The notes under the pieces: model-generated
What the model was told of the DNA's origin: nothing
Databases searched by the model: none
Seen by the model: the letters and a program-made list of their open reading frames with translations, nothing else
NCBI GenBank assembly: GCA_028583605.1
Contig: CM053328.1
Coordinates: forward strand, 33,525,578-33,589,577
Source of the DNA: Dastarcus helophoroides
Lineage: Eukaryota > Arthropoda > Insecta > Coleoptera > Bothrideridae
Length of the DNA stretch: 64,000 nt
Reading direction: 5' to 3'
Translations under genes and position numbers: made by a program
Part shown: positions 22,606-34,364 of the stretch, one piece after another
Numbering within the stretch: the stretch's first letter is position 1
Layout: every line of letters begins with the position of its first letter

Positions 22606-24661
22606 TCAGTTCTTAGACTTTAGGCTTGTAGGATTTGGATCAGGATTAAATCCAGTACAGCACTTTACAAATTCTTCCTGTGCGAGATCGGAAAACTGAT
22701 TAATACCGGAGAAGTGGGACGCCAATCCTTTTAGGTATTTTTCATTTTGCTCTTTAACTCTGTTGTACGATTCTGTGAAAATCTTCTTACGTTTAGCTTC
22801 TTCTTCAGGGGTTGCATAAGTTTTGTCAAAATTTTTCTGCAACAAAAGTACACGATAATGCCCAGCACAGGTATTTTTATTTTTCAGGATTTACTAGTAT
22901 TCGAAACAGCTGTGAAATTTGCTTGGTTTTATTTAATGGTCCAATATATCACCAGGTTTAAATCCGTTGATCTTTTTTCTGTTGAGGTCATTTAATAACA
23001 AGAGTAAGAAGAACAACTCTTGAAGCTAAGATCGAAGTAAGAAAATTAGAAATGAGATGGGAGACATCTAATTTGAGTCAAAATACTATTTGTCTTTTTC
23101 AAGAACGTCTAGAAAAGTCAGGACTTCATCTTGAAGAGATAATTTAATTTTGCTTAATTTATGTGTTTATTAATTTATTTTTGAAATACAAATCTTGTCT
23201 CCTGAAACCAAGAAAGATTAAAAAACACAACAAAGGTTGCTCTAACGCAGTATCTCTCTGAAAATGATAGCTTGGCTATCGAAACGCGTTAGAGCAACCT
23301 CTGTTGTGTCTTTTAATCTTTCTCGGTTTCAGGTCCTGGTTTCACACAAGATTTCAATTTTTTAAGATAATCGAAGACCAGTCCATTCTACCAATTTTTC
23401 TTTCCTCAACATTCTAATCTTATCCACCCTATCGTATCTAATCCATATAAACAATACATATATTTGTGCAGAGTTTTCAAAGAACTTCGAATGTGATAAA
23501 TATTTTAACCTGTAACCATTAAAAGGATATCTGCTACCATACGAAAATATCAGATTAACATTGAAATATTCGTTAATTCAGTTTTATTCCTTAAATAACC
23601 TTCTGAAATCATATGCAAGATTATCCAAATTAAGTATCCACTTTGTTATTATTAAAGATATAAAATTGTATAAATTAGCAAACAAGTAGTACTTCCAGGC
23701 AAAAACGAATGCAATACAAAAGAAAATAATTTTTATCGTACCCAAATCATAGCATTTATACACATTTTATTGCTCTTTTTCAATGAAATATGTGAAGAGT
23801 CAGAAAAAAGATGTCAGATGTCAAATAAGAAAATACTTTAGTTTAGTGGCATAGCTAGGAACCAATAGGCCCTTGTGCGAGGAATTCTAGGACTCAATAT
23901 TCCAAAAACACCTTCTCTCTTGCTTAAAAAAACAACTAAATATTTTTTGTTATTTTCATTTAAAAAGTAACTAAACTGTAAAATAATTTAAAAAATCGCA
24001 TGTTTTAGTTCTAAACAAGTCGTATTTTACCAGTGAAAAAAGTTAAAAATGTTAATTTCAAATTAAGAAGTCTATCAAAATGAATATTTAATTTTTAGAT
24101 GTCAAGCTTAATTATGAAAGAAACTTAAATTTACAGAGTAATTCCAAGGTTTAATTCAGAATTTTTATTTTGCAGTTGAAATTGCGAGCAAAGCTGGACA
24201 TTTATAATAAAAGCATTATGGACTTTACGAAAACTCCGGTCTAAATCAACGGAATTTTAGGAGAAGATTCAAGTTTGAAAAAAAAATAATAAGTTATTAA
24301 AAATCGAGTTTTAAGATGACCACGCTCCTACCTCAGCAGAGCTACACCACTAGTTTAATTTTGTTGAAACAGAGAATAATAAACTACTTGCTTCTGTTGT
24401 CTACTGCTACTGAAAAATGAAACATTAAATAATTAACATAAGAGAATAAACGAAAACTGGACCATTAGAAACACCAAAGATATGTTGTGTACATATGTAT
24501 CAATTAATTATAATATTAATGAAATTTTACTAATGTTTATTTACCTTGAAGTCTTCGAATTCTTCATCTACTGATTTGAGTGGTTCGGGTGATGAGGTTG
24601 GTTTAGCGCTGACCACAAAAGCACACAAGCATACCAAACTCAAAAGAAGGAAGTATTTCAT
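22606..24661 (-). CDS. I29 gene 4: secreted cathepsin-propeptide-type inhibitor with longer N-terminus
   Basis: Exons 24545-24661 and 22606-22836 give about 115 aa. The signal peptide MKYFLLLSLVCLCAFVVSA is followed by KPTSSPEPLKSV: six extra residues (18 bp) are present between KP and LKS compared with paralogs. The exon ends EDFK before GTAAAT. Exon 2 opens after TTGCAG with KNFDKTY; the helix EEAKRKKIF has S, V and N at the other ERFNIN positions, then GINQFSD, then VKCCTG, ending KSKN-stop. The intron (22837-24544) contains a full copy of palindromic repeat P. Frame intact. Confidence 0.85.
23181..23395. repeat. Palindromic hammerhead-like repeat P, copy 4 (in gene 4 intron)
   Basis: Near-complete palindrome: AATCTTGTCTCCTGAAACCA at the left, a mirrored TCTCGGTTTCAGG and AAGACCAGTCCATTCTACCA at the right. 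The centre has TCTCTGAAAATGATAGC, TTG, GCTATCGAAACGCG. Confidence 0.75.
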
Positions 24662-24743
24662 GGTGGCCGAAAATTAAGATTTGCAGTAAACAGCAAATAG
24701 AAGTAAACTTTTAAAACACTTTGAAATCTTCAGTAGAATTGTG

Positions 24744-24755
24744 TATATATATATA
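24744..24755 (-). promoter_or_regulatory. Proximal TATA box of I29 gene 4
   Basis: A TATATATATATA run about 85 bases upstream of the ATG. Confidence 0.45.
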
Positions 24756-24923
24756 CTCGTACAGCCCATTCGAGACAGGCGCACTATTAATTAATAAAAT
24801 TGTAACGAGTTTTGCTATTTCTTAAAATTAGAAACATTTTATTATATATGAATATTGATAACCTATTAAAACTAAATAAAATAATTAAATTATGGCTGCT
24901 TGTTATGTACTGATCGATAATAT

Positions 24924-25007
24924 TTCGGTGAAATATGGTTATTTTGAAGTTGTCCCAATCATAACAATTGTTAGTATTCTTGACTTCAAACAACTTAAAA
25001 TAGGTCA
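24924..25007. promoter_or_regulatory. Conserved upstream block of gene 4
   Basis: TTCGGTGAA (24924-24932) and AAAATAGGTCA (24997-25007), spaced as upstream of gene 2. Confidence 0.35.
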
Positions 25008-25121
25008 AATATAGACCAAATAATAGATAAACTATAAATTAATATTCACTCAGTGTTAATTTATGTCTTTTTTATTTCAATATATCGCAAAATAAATAGA
25101 AAAACAAGCTACTTTTATTGA

Positions 25122-25262
25122 TAAATTTTTTTATCGCAATAAAAAATAAGCGTGTATGAAGGGCAAAATAGGTTGTAAATGTAATAAAGAAATGATATCA
25201 AACAACAATTAAGTAGGTTTTTATACACGCTTATTTTTTTATTTCGATAAAAAAAATTGTAA
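25122..25262. repeat. Short MITE-like inverted repeat
   Basis: Inverted ends of about 30 bp sharing AATAAGCGTGTAT and ATACACGCTTATT, total about 140 bp. Part of the left half also occurs near 18040 (TATAAGCGTGTACGAA). The 81-aa frame at 25115-25360 spans it and is not a gene. Confidence 0.65.
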
Positions 25263-25369
25263 CAACAGAAGCAGCTTGCTTTTCCTTTTATTTTGTCAAT
25301 ACAAACAATAAACGAAAATACTTCGTTGAATTGACGTGATCTCGCTCTGTAATTCTTCAATAATTAATT

Positions 25370-25475
25370 ACAGCTGCATCTTATTGCCATCTACCTTCAT
25401 TTCAATCTCCTATCCACAGTGCTACAAGGACATAACAATGGTTACTTTTTGCGAGTGGATTATACTTAAAAAATT
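25370..25475 (+). pseudogene. Non-LTR reverse-transcriptase 3' tail fragment
   Basis: TGCCATCTACC, CCACAGTGCT and GCGAGTGGATT line up with CGCCATCTATC, CTCGTGGTGCT and CCGAGTGGATT of the relic ending near 44710, including the bases after its stop codon. Confidence 0.45.
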
Positions 25476-25563
25476 TCTATTATAACCGCAACAACACTGA
25501 CACCGTCTTTCACAAAAAAAAGAACAAGGTTCACCAGTTTCGCCAGTCAATTGATCATTGGAA

Positions 25564-25614
25564 AGCTGGGTTCGCGAATCCAGATCTCCAAAATCTGGAT
25601 CCGCAAACCCAGCT
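25564..25614. repeat. 22 bp imperfect hairpin
   Basis: Arms 25564-25585 and 25593-25614, 20 of 22 bases complementary, 7-base loop; contains CTGGGTT...CCAGAT and ATCTGGAT...AACCCAG. GC content is higher than the surroundings. Confidence 0.8.
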
Positions 25615-25639
25615 CTTCAAATTTACCCCAATCTCCTGC

Positions 25640-26116
25640 TTGACCATATGAGCAACGACTGCTCTGCTGTTTATTATTTATTTGTTCGGTAATCGAATGC
25701 TAGCAATCTGGGAATCCTACCTGGACTTCTACTGGGTTTTCCAATGTTTTTCCAACATATTACGTGATCTGAACACGGTTTCTGAAGACTCCGAAGACCC
25801 ACAAGGCCTAAACGAGTCTTTCATTAAAAATTTCTTTAAAAATAACTTCCAGGGAATCCTTATCATAAAAGAAATGAAAAATAAAAAAAATCGAATTGGC
25901 GTCTACTACCTCTATTAGGGAATTCCTCTATGAACATCACAAGCAACACAAAACCAACTTTCTTCAGTTTCTTTGCTTTCGAAGTTTACGAAATGGACAT
26001 GTTCTATTTCGGAAAACCCCAGCATTGCCAAAAGTCAAAAATGACCAGGGGAAATTTAAAAATGACTGGTTTATAATAATTATAGAAAACAATTCAATCG
26101 CACAAGTGAATTACTA
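25640..26116 (+). other. Unrecognised, less AT-biased segment with open frames
   Basis: Mixed-composition DNA unlike the neighbouring T-rich repeats. One frame from about 25682 gives 78 residues including DLNTVSEDSEDPQGLNESF, and another overlaps at 25896-26117. I recognise neither. It may be a captured or retroposed gene fragment. No splice or signal-peptide evidence. Confidence 0.25.
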
Positions 26117-26499
26117 GTTGCATACATTTAACATCAAAATTTGCCAAAGAAATAAAATTGAATTGAAATTATTTAAATTTTTGGGTGAAGTGCATTTTGC
26201 ATGTAACAACACCGTAAACAAAAAATAAGTCTAAATTCTTGAAAGCAGTTTTGTTTGCAAGACATGTTTCTTCTTTTCGATTGCTTATTAACAACTCGTC
26301 ATGGGAATATCATACTTTTAATTATCATCATAGAAAAATAATAACAAAATCAAGATCAATGAACAAATTAAGGACTTAGTACCATGTAGCCGCCGTTTAA
26401 AATCACACACGTTTTCTGAACTTGTACAGTCCATTGTTACGTCCATTGTTAGTCCATTGTGCGATTACATGCAAACACAATGTACATCAAATCACCCAC

Positions 26500-26600
26500 C
26501 AAACAGTGGTGTATTTAGCCTATGGAAGAAAAAGAAACTGCTGAGTGTGGAATCAGGTGAATAAGGTGGATGAGGCAAAATTTTCCTCTCATCCTCTATC
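26500..26600 (-). pseudogene. Mariner transposase relic
   Basis: The minus strand reads PHPPYSPDSTLSSFFFF, a decayed form of the third-Asp region (SPDLTPSDFFLF). It sits in the same position relative to gene 4 as the relic at 13866-13979 does to gene 2, with similar flanks. Confidence 0.5.
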
Positions 26601-26684
26601 TAAGGCGGAAATGACCTACTTTTTTTTTAAAACGGACCAATTACAAGGCTTAAAATTTTACGTGGGCCGCATGTGAGAAAAATA

Positions 26685-26920
26685 TGAATGCTGGGGCGCT
26701 TGCATCTCCTGCTTCATGCAGCAAACTGAAAATTTATACATGTTCAATTGGGAAACTTTCAATTCTTTAGAATTCATCCTTTCCTTGAAATATTTTTTCG
26801 AATATTTTACCTTTTTCTAAAATTTCGTATAATTTTTTACAAAATTTGAATGCTGGGGCGCTTGCACCCCTCTGGTTCATGCAGCAAACTGAAAACTTAT
26901 ACATATACATTATACATATA
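26685..26920. repeat. Direct repeat with GGGGCGCTTGCA core
   Basis: AATGCTGGGGCGCTTGCA followed by TTCATGCAGCAAACTGAAAA occurs near 26688 and again near 26849. The GC-rich core stands out from AT-rich surroundings. Confidence 0.7.
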
Positions 26921-27084
26921 CAAATTTGGTATAATTTTGTTTACAAAATTTGTCTTTTTCTTCTGAAATTTCGCATTTATTCATAAAATTCGACTTCTTT
27001 TATCAAACATGACTGTCAAAATAACGAATTTTTTTTTCGTTTTTTCTTTCTAAAATTTTGCCATTTCTCGAAATTTGACTTTTA

Positions 27085-28660
27085 CTGAAAATTTCGACTT
27101 TTTTGTTTCTGTAAATTTCAGCTTATTTTCATTAAAATTTGCCTTTTACTCGAAATGTCGATCTTCTGACAAAAATTTTTTTGAAAATTTAAAATTTTTC
27201 TGAAAGGATAAAAATTTCTTGGTGAATTTCAACCCAATTAATCCAAATTTCTTGTTTGTTAAAATCTCGATGTGTTATTAAAATATTTGACATTTTCTGA
27301 CACCCATTGAGGCAAGAAAGGGCGCCTGTCTTGCTCTGACTCGAGGAGTCCAGAGAAAATAAGTATTCGATTTTTTTCTTTAAATTTGCTCTTTTTATGA
27401 ATTTCTATAAAATCTGTTCTTTCTGGGAAATTTCACCAAAAACATAAAAGACTTTTTCTCAAAATTTAGATCTTTTTTGCAAAAGTTCTCTCATAATATC
27501 GTATTGTTCTTGAGCTTTTAATTATATTTTTAATGTCGACTTTTTTTTAATTTGGCTTTCTTTGGACAATGTTTGACCATTTTAAAAATTTTCTCAAAAT
27601 TTTGCTGAAATTTTATTGAAAATTTCGACTTTTTTGTTTCTGTAAATTTCAGCTTGTTTTATTAAAATTTGCCTTTTACTCAAAATGTTGTCGATCTTCC
27701 GACAAAAATTTTTTTGAAAATTTAAAATTTTTGTGAAAAGATAAAAATTTCTTGGTAATTTTAACCCAATTAATCCAAATTTCTTGTTTGTTAAAATATC
27801 GATGTGTTATCACAATATTTGACATTTTCTGATACCCATTGAGGCAAGAAAGGGCGCCTGTCTTGTTCTGAATCGAGAAGTCCAGAAAAAATAAATATTC
27901 AATATTTTTCCTAAAATTTACCCTTTTTATGAATTTTGATAAAATCTGTTCTTTCTGGGAAATTTCACTAAAAACATAAAAGACTTTTTCTCAAAATTTA
28001 GATCTTTTTTGCAAAAGTTCTCTCATAATATCGCATTTTTCTTGAGTTTTTAACTAACTTTTTTTTTAAATTTGGCTTTCTTTGGACAATGTTTGTCCAT
28101 TTTAAAGTTTTCTTGAAATTTCGCTGAAATGTTACTGAATTTAACTGAAAATTTCGACTTTTTCGTTTCTGTAAATTTCAGCTTGTTTTATTAAAATTTG
28201 CCTTTTACTTGAAATGTTGTCAACCTTCCGACAAAAATTTTCTTGAAAATTTAAAATTTTTGTGAAAAGATAAAAATTTCTTGGTAAATTTCAACCCGAT
28301 TCATCCAAATTTCTTGTTTGTTAAAATATCGATGTGTTTATCACAATTTTTGACATTTTCTGATACCCATTGAGGCCTGTCTTGTTCTAACTCGAGAAGT
28401 CCAGAGAAAATAAATATTCAATTTTTTTCTTAAAATTTACTCTTTTTATGAATTTCGATAAAATTTGTTCTTTCTGGGAAGTTTCACCAAAAACACAAAG
28501 GACTTCTTCTCAAAATTTAGATTTTTTTTGCAAAAGTTCTCTCATAATATCGTCTTTTTCTTGAGTTTTTGACTATTTTTTAATGTCGATTTTTTTTAAT
28601 TTAGCTTTCTTTGGACAATGTCCATTTTAAAGTTTTCTCGAAATTTCGCTTTTTTCCTAT
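27085..28660. repeat. Three-copy tandem repeat, unit about 535 bp
   Basis: Units start near 27085, 27624 and 28155, each with TTTCTGTAAATTTCAGCTT, GATACCCATTGAGGC, AGTCCAGA and TTCTTTCTGGGAA. The third copy has lost part of the GGCAAGAAAGGGCGCCTGTC segment. T-rich on the plus strand; no coding frame conserved. Confidence 0.85.
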
Positions 28661-30591
28661 ATTTTTCCGAATATTTAGCTAAAAATTTCGATGTTTTAGA
28701 TTGTGATTTTTTTTTTAGAAATTTTGACTGCTTTCCTAAAGTTTGCGTTTTTTAAAAAATCTTGATTTTCATCTCAATATCCGGTATTTATTATTTCTAT
28801 AAATTGTTTTTTTTTTTCCATGGTAAATGTTAAATTCGTCTTTTTATTTTCAAAATTTCGAATTTTTCCAAAATAGTCTTTACTTAAAATTTGCCTGTTG
28901 CTCAAATTTTGTATTTTTCGAAATTTCGAGTTTATTTTCAAAATCTTATTTTTGGACTTTATCAAAAATGGTTTATTTATTTCAAAACTTTGTTATTTTC
29001 CTGAATATTTGTCTTTTTTCATAAATTACCACTTTTAGATAAAATGGTTTTATGGTTCTAAAAATGTTCACTTTTCTCTTTAAATTAGATCGAAATGTTA
29101 ATAAATAATAAAATAATTCAACATCTCTACTTAATTTTAAATTTTGAAGACAATGTTTTTAAAAACTATGATTTTTCTTTCTCAAAATTGGAATTTTTTG
29201 AAAATTGCGTCTTTTCACAAAATTAAACCTTTGAAAATTTTGATTCTTTTTGAATTTTTAAATTTCTCGAGTTGTTGAGAAAGGTTAGGTTTTGCTTTTC
29301 GATATGATTTATTACAAATTTCAACCTTTCCAATTTCCCTCTTAAAATTGGACCTTTTTTTGGAAATTTAGCATATTTTCTAGAAAGTTCAATATTTTTC
29401 TGGAAATTGCAACGTAACTTGCAATTATCGTGAATTTTAATCCAAGTCTTTGTTTTTTTTGATTTTTTCTTTTAATTTGATTCCCGATAATTTCAACTTG
29501 TCCGAAATTCATCTTATTCTCCAAATTTTGACTTGTATCTGAAAATTCGATTTTAACTGTTTGTGGACATTTCCATTTAAAATTAAATTTTTTCTGAAGA
29601 TTTAAACTTTTTCACAAAATTCATTTTTTTTTAATTGAATCGAAATTTTAATAGAAATCTGAACAATCTGAAAAGAATATTTTTAGGAAATTTTGAAAAA
29701 AAGTTTTTTTGAAAAATGTTAAAAATATAACAATATTGAAATAAAATAAAAATTCTGAGAGAATTATTTTTAAAAGTTGCATTTTTTTACCTGAATTCGA
29801 CTTGTTCTGAAAATTCCAACTTTTTCAAAAACATTATTTATGGAATTTTTGCCTTTTTTACAATTCCACTTCTTCGAAATTTCGATATTTCTTAAAGCTC
29901 TCCGAAAGGTTTTTTTTTAAGGTTGGGCTTTTTTCTTTGACTTCAATCTGAAAATACGATGTCCCCAGTACTGTAGTTTTTAAATGAAAATATACATTAC
30001 TAAGTTAGAAGGTTTTCTTTTTTGCCCATGATTTTTTTAGAATGATTGTTGTTGCTCTCCTTCCTTGAAGAAAATCTTGCTTACGTTCATTTCCAAGATA
30101 TTTCATGATATACTGCATACCTGACTATTGGTGAAAATTTATTAAAAATCATTTAGGTAATTTTACTAGAAATTTTGGATGTCCATATTGTGAAATTTGA
30201 TGCTCAAATTGGTGTTGTTTTCTAAATCTATCAATTTCATTAGTACTCATTTGGAACTGTTCCTATGTGATATATTAAATGACTAAGAAAAAATATGGAA
30301 ACAAAAAGCAGTTTCTTACGATCGAAATATGTTAAATCTCGATTCAAATTGGTTTATTAAGTTTTGAATTTCCTAGCCATATTTAATTCTATCTGAAGGA
30401 GATTCTTTTCTCAAATATAGAAAATGTTTAGTGTTTTTTGACAACATATGTTTCTTGCAAATGGTAAGTTCTCTTTTTTTGTAAAATTGTTTGACATTTT
30501 CTTTTCCGCACAAAAATGTTAGGCGGGCCGCGTCTTGCTCATCCCTGGTGTAAGGCATATGGCTTAAATACGAATATGCTTAAGCAGAGGA
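28661..30591. other. T-rich low-complexity DNA, no gene
   Basis: 28.7-29.9 kb is decayed AAAATTTCGACTTTTT-type repeat. 29.95-30.5 kb is unique sequence in which I see no gene. Confidence 0.5.
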
Positions 30592-31273
30592 AATTGTCCC
30601 CAGAAGCGGTTCAAGGCATGGGTGACGTGGGCCACCACCTGCGGCTTGGTGGATCAAGTGGCTTCACAAAGATTCGCAATTCAAAGGATTCTGGAAATGT
30701 TTGTACTGGCTTTGGAACTCTGGATCTATTGAATTTGTCACTTTATATCTTCATTATTGAGGTGCATAATTAAAGTTTCTTAAAAAGTTCCCTAAATGAA
30801 TTTGATAATCCTCTAGATCAAGGGTCTCCAAACTTTCAGTCTTAATGCCACACTAATTGCTCCAGTAAGTTACCAGGACCAAAATCGTATTAATTTTTCC
30901 GCCATCTGGTGGGCAAAGATGATAATAGGTAGATTGTCCCCAGAAGCGGTGCAAAGCATGGGTGACGTGGGCCACCATCTGCGGCTTGGTAGATCAAGTG
31001 GCCTCACGAAGATTTGCAATTCAAAGGATTCTGGAAATTTTTTTACGAGCTTTGGAAAACTAGATCTATTGATGTAACAATTTGGGACTTTATATCTTCA
31101 TTATTAGGATGCAGATTTAAAGTTTCTTAAAAAAGTTCCCTCAATGAATCTACTAATACTCTAGATCAAGGGTCTGCAAACTTTCCAGCCTTAAGACTGA
31201 ACTAATTGCCTCACTAAGTTACCATTGCCAAAATCGTATTAATTCTTAGGCAATCTAGTGGCCAAAAGTGGAA
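30592..31273. repeat. 341 bp tandem duplication taking in the left end of a hAT MITE
   Basis: 30592-30932 and 30933-31273 share TTGTCCCCAGAAGCGGT, GGGTGACGTGGGCCACCA, AAGTTTCTTAAAAA and CTCTAGATCAAGGGTCT. The first copy ends inside the MITE, so the duplication came after that insertion. Confidence 0.8.
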
Positions 31274-31499
31274 CCTTCTATGCTCTATCTATACGCTAAC
31301 AGATGATGTGAGTAGTACTTTCGAAAGCACAGTCAGTGTTAACAGATTAATAGAATTTCTATTAAATTTAGTAGAATGTTTGGCTTCTAGTTAAAGATTT
31401 AGTAGATTTGTTTAGCAGAAAAGCAAGATTAACATCGCAGGCCCTATTGATGAAACTGGCGGGAGGATTTGGCCCGTGGGCCTGGTTTGGGGACCCCTG
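31167..31499. mobile_element. hAT-type MITE with 8 bp target duplication
   Basis: Exact CTCTAGAT on both sides (31159-31166 and 31500-31507). The ends CAAGGGTCTGCAAA and TTTGGGGACCCCTG are inverted, of the CAGGGGTC-type seen in hAT elements. It is 333 bp and has no transposase. Confidence 0.85.
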
Positions 31500-31763
31500 C
31501 TCTAGATTTAGACATTTGATATTTCAGACCATGGTCATATTTGATAGTTAAGATGTTCAACAAGTTTGCTTGATTTTCTTTGGCTTCAAAATGAGCCTAT
31601 CGCAAACTTTCCAGTTTTACATGAATTTTCTTCATCTTACGAGTTTAAGTAAAATTCCTTAAGAATATAAAATTTTCGATGCTCATTTTTAATTGTTTTA
31701 AATGCATAGTTTTAGGTAAGTTTTTATGGGGGACATCTTTTCAACTGATTTTCAATTAAATTA

Positions 31764-33525
31764 CATCAACTCTTCAGCTAGGGCGGAGACAACCCCTAAA
31801 ATCTTAAATAAGAAAAGGGGTTGAGCGATACCTCATTTGAAAAATCGTTTAATTGCCTTTTTAAATATACCACATACTTGACCTTTCTTTTCAGTACTTT
31901 TCGAAATATCAGGGAAAACCCTTAAACAAGCCATAGGTGCGAAAAACAGTAATTATATCGATATTATCTAAATTAATTGGTTAAATAGATGAAATTAAAT
32001 TCAAATAGCCATTTGAAGTTTCCTTTTGTTTTTGCTACGAAAGGATATTTAAATGCTTAGTAGAAATAAAGAAGAAAATGATAAGGAGTCGGTATCAATG
32101 CTCAGAAATGAAAAGAATGTAAGACATTCTTTAGTTTTTTGTTAATATTTTTATTATTTACCTTCATTGTAAATTCAGTTTTGCGAGTTTAAGGTTGTGA
32201 GTTTTTTAAATTGTTTGCAAAAATGGTGTACACACTTCAACAAAGAACAGAGATTATTTTCATTTATGGAGAATCTGAAAGAAGTGCTAAAAGAAGGGCA
32301 TCAATTTTCAGTGAGAGAAATCGCCATAGTAATTTAATTTACAAGTACAATCAACGCAAGTATATATGTCTTGGAATTAGTTGCAAAATTTACTGAAACC
32401 GGTTACGTTTCCAACAAAAAAAGAAGAAATAGACGTGTTTCAAAGAAAGCAGCTCAAATAGAAGTTTAAGGCACCTTCACCTCACTTCATGCTGTAGCTC
32501 TCAAAGTAGGAATGTCACACGAAACAGTAAGGAGACCGCTAAAATTAAATAAATTTTATTTATATAAAATCCAAAATTTTCAACAACTTTTTGATGCTGA
32601 TTTTGACAGAAGGATTCAATTTTGCAAAACAATTACATATTTCATAAATAACAACCAAAATATTTTAAACATTTGCTTCAGTGATGAATGTACGTTTTCC
32701 CTTAATGGGCATGTTAGCAAACAGAATTGCCGATACTGGAGCGATGAAAATCCGCGACTTTTTAGGGAAGATAATTCACAGTATCCAAAAAAATTAACGC
32801 ATGGGTTGGTATACTTGGAAATGCAATTGTTGGACCTTTAATCATTGAGGGAAACCTAACTGGTGAGCGCTACTTAAATCTTCGTGATGATATAATAGAG
32901 CCCTTAATAACAGATAATTTAGAAAATCAAGTTGATGAGACTGGTAATGTTGTTTTGCAAGAAGATCTTCTTTTCCAACAAGATGGAGCTCCACCACATA
33001 ATTTTCTTCCGGTTAGGCAATGGTTAGATAACAAATTTCCTGGCAGATGCATTGGTAGAAGAGAAGCAATCAAATGGTCACCACGATCACCCGATTTAAC
33101 GCCTCCAGATTTTTTTCTGTGAAAATACCTTAAATCGATTATTAATAAAACACATCTTCGAGATTTGGAAGAATTGAAGGGAAGAATTACAGCTGAGTGG
33201 GAGAAATTAAAGTACAAGTTTTTCAGAATGTTAGGAAGGCATTCTAGAGCAGATTATATCATTGTTTCAAATAATGGACATCATTTTAAGAATTTAATTA
33301 AGTAAGCTACTTTTTACCAACTTGTCTATATTTCATTACAATAATATTTACTACCTAGCTTGTTTAGGAGTTTTTTTTTGATTTTTCGAAAACTATTGAA
33401 CAGAAAGGTCAAGTACGCGGTATACTTCAAAAGCAATTGGACGACGTTTCAAATGAGGTATCGCTCAACCCCTCTTCCTAATTCAGATTTTAAGGGTTGA
33501 CTCCGCCCCAGCTCAAAGGTTGATA
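31764..33525 (+). mobile_element. Dead Tc1-like element with ~150 bp inverted repeats
   Basis: Flanked by TA. Inverted ends of about 150 bp (31764-31915, 33375-33525) share GGGCGGAG, GGGGTTGAGCGATACCTCAT and TACTTGACCTTTCT. It encloses one decayed transposase reading the same way. Confidence 0.85.
32223..33305 (+). pseudogene. Tc1/mariner-superfamily transposase (HTH plus DDE), frameshifted
   Basis: Starts MVYTLQQRTEIIFIYGE, an N-terminal HTH of the type in insect IS630/Tc1-like elements. The frame breaks in the HTH region near 32340, has a stop at 32467-32469, and shifts near 32800; a TGA interrupts near 33120. Catalytic pieces remain: ICFSDECTF (first Asp), LFQQDGAPPH (second Asp) and SPRSPDLTPPDFFL (third acidic residue). 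The C-terminal part ends HHFKNLIK before the stop. Dead copy. Confidence 0.8.
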
Positions 33526-34364
33526 TAATTTAAGATATATTTGCTTATTAATTTTAAATTTTACTTTTATTATTCAAATTTAAAAAATGAAATCTCCAAG
33601 TTTTAACTTAACATTTTTAAAAAAGCTAGATATTTCAAATTTATGAGCTTTCTTTCCCCATGAGCTTCCTTATTTGTAAGCTGCAACACTCCATTAGTTT
33701 GGTTTCTGAGTTCCGAAACCAAAGTCGAAATTAAAAAATAATCAAATTTGTAAATCATAAAAAGTCGTCATTTTCTATCAGGTCCGAAAGTTCCTACTAA
33801 AAATCTTGGTATAAACCTGGGGTTTTGAAAAAATAATGATTTAAGCAAAGTTGGTTAAAATTTCGCTTGTAACATTAAAAATTTTAGAAAAATATTTCAG
33901 AATTCCAAAAGAAGTGTTTTTTTGAAGTCGAAATTTTGAGATAAAAGTCGACATTTTGATTTTAAAATAGGAAGAAGCAAAACATGTCAAGTTAAAAGTG
34001 GAAACCTTAAGTAGTGAAAATGTTCGAAATAGAAAATTGAAATTTACAAAATAACAACTTGCAACTACAGATTTGGAAATTTAATAATTTTCGGTGTCCA
34101 GTGATTGGTTCACCAGTCGGTAGTTAGAAATTACATTGGGATATCTTATTAGTTGACCTAATAAGATCGATAACCTTGTCCCAGCATTTTAGGTAATTCT
34201 TATTATTTCCTTGATAAATATTTTGTACTAACATTTAATTAATAATTTTAAAGTGAACTTTTTTTTCATATTAGTCTATAAGAAAACGTCACATAAGAAT
34301 GTTCAAGAATTAGATTTGATCAAAATATATTTATTGATTCAATTACAGTCATACTTTACAATTA
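33526..34364. other. AT-rich intergenic DNA
   Basis: No gene seen. The AATAAA-type signal of gene 5 lies near 34327 on the minus strand. Confidence 0.45.

Noticed and set aside
25115..25360. 81-aa minus-strand frame as a small gene
   Set aside because: Overlaps a MITE-like inverted repeat and has no supporting motif.
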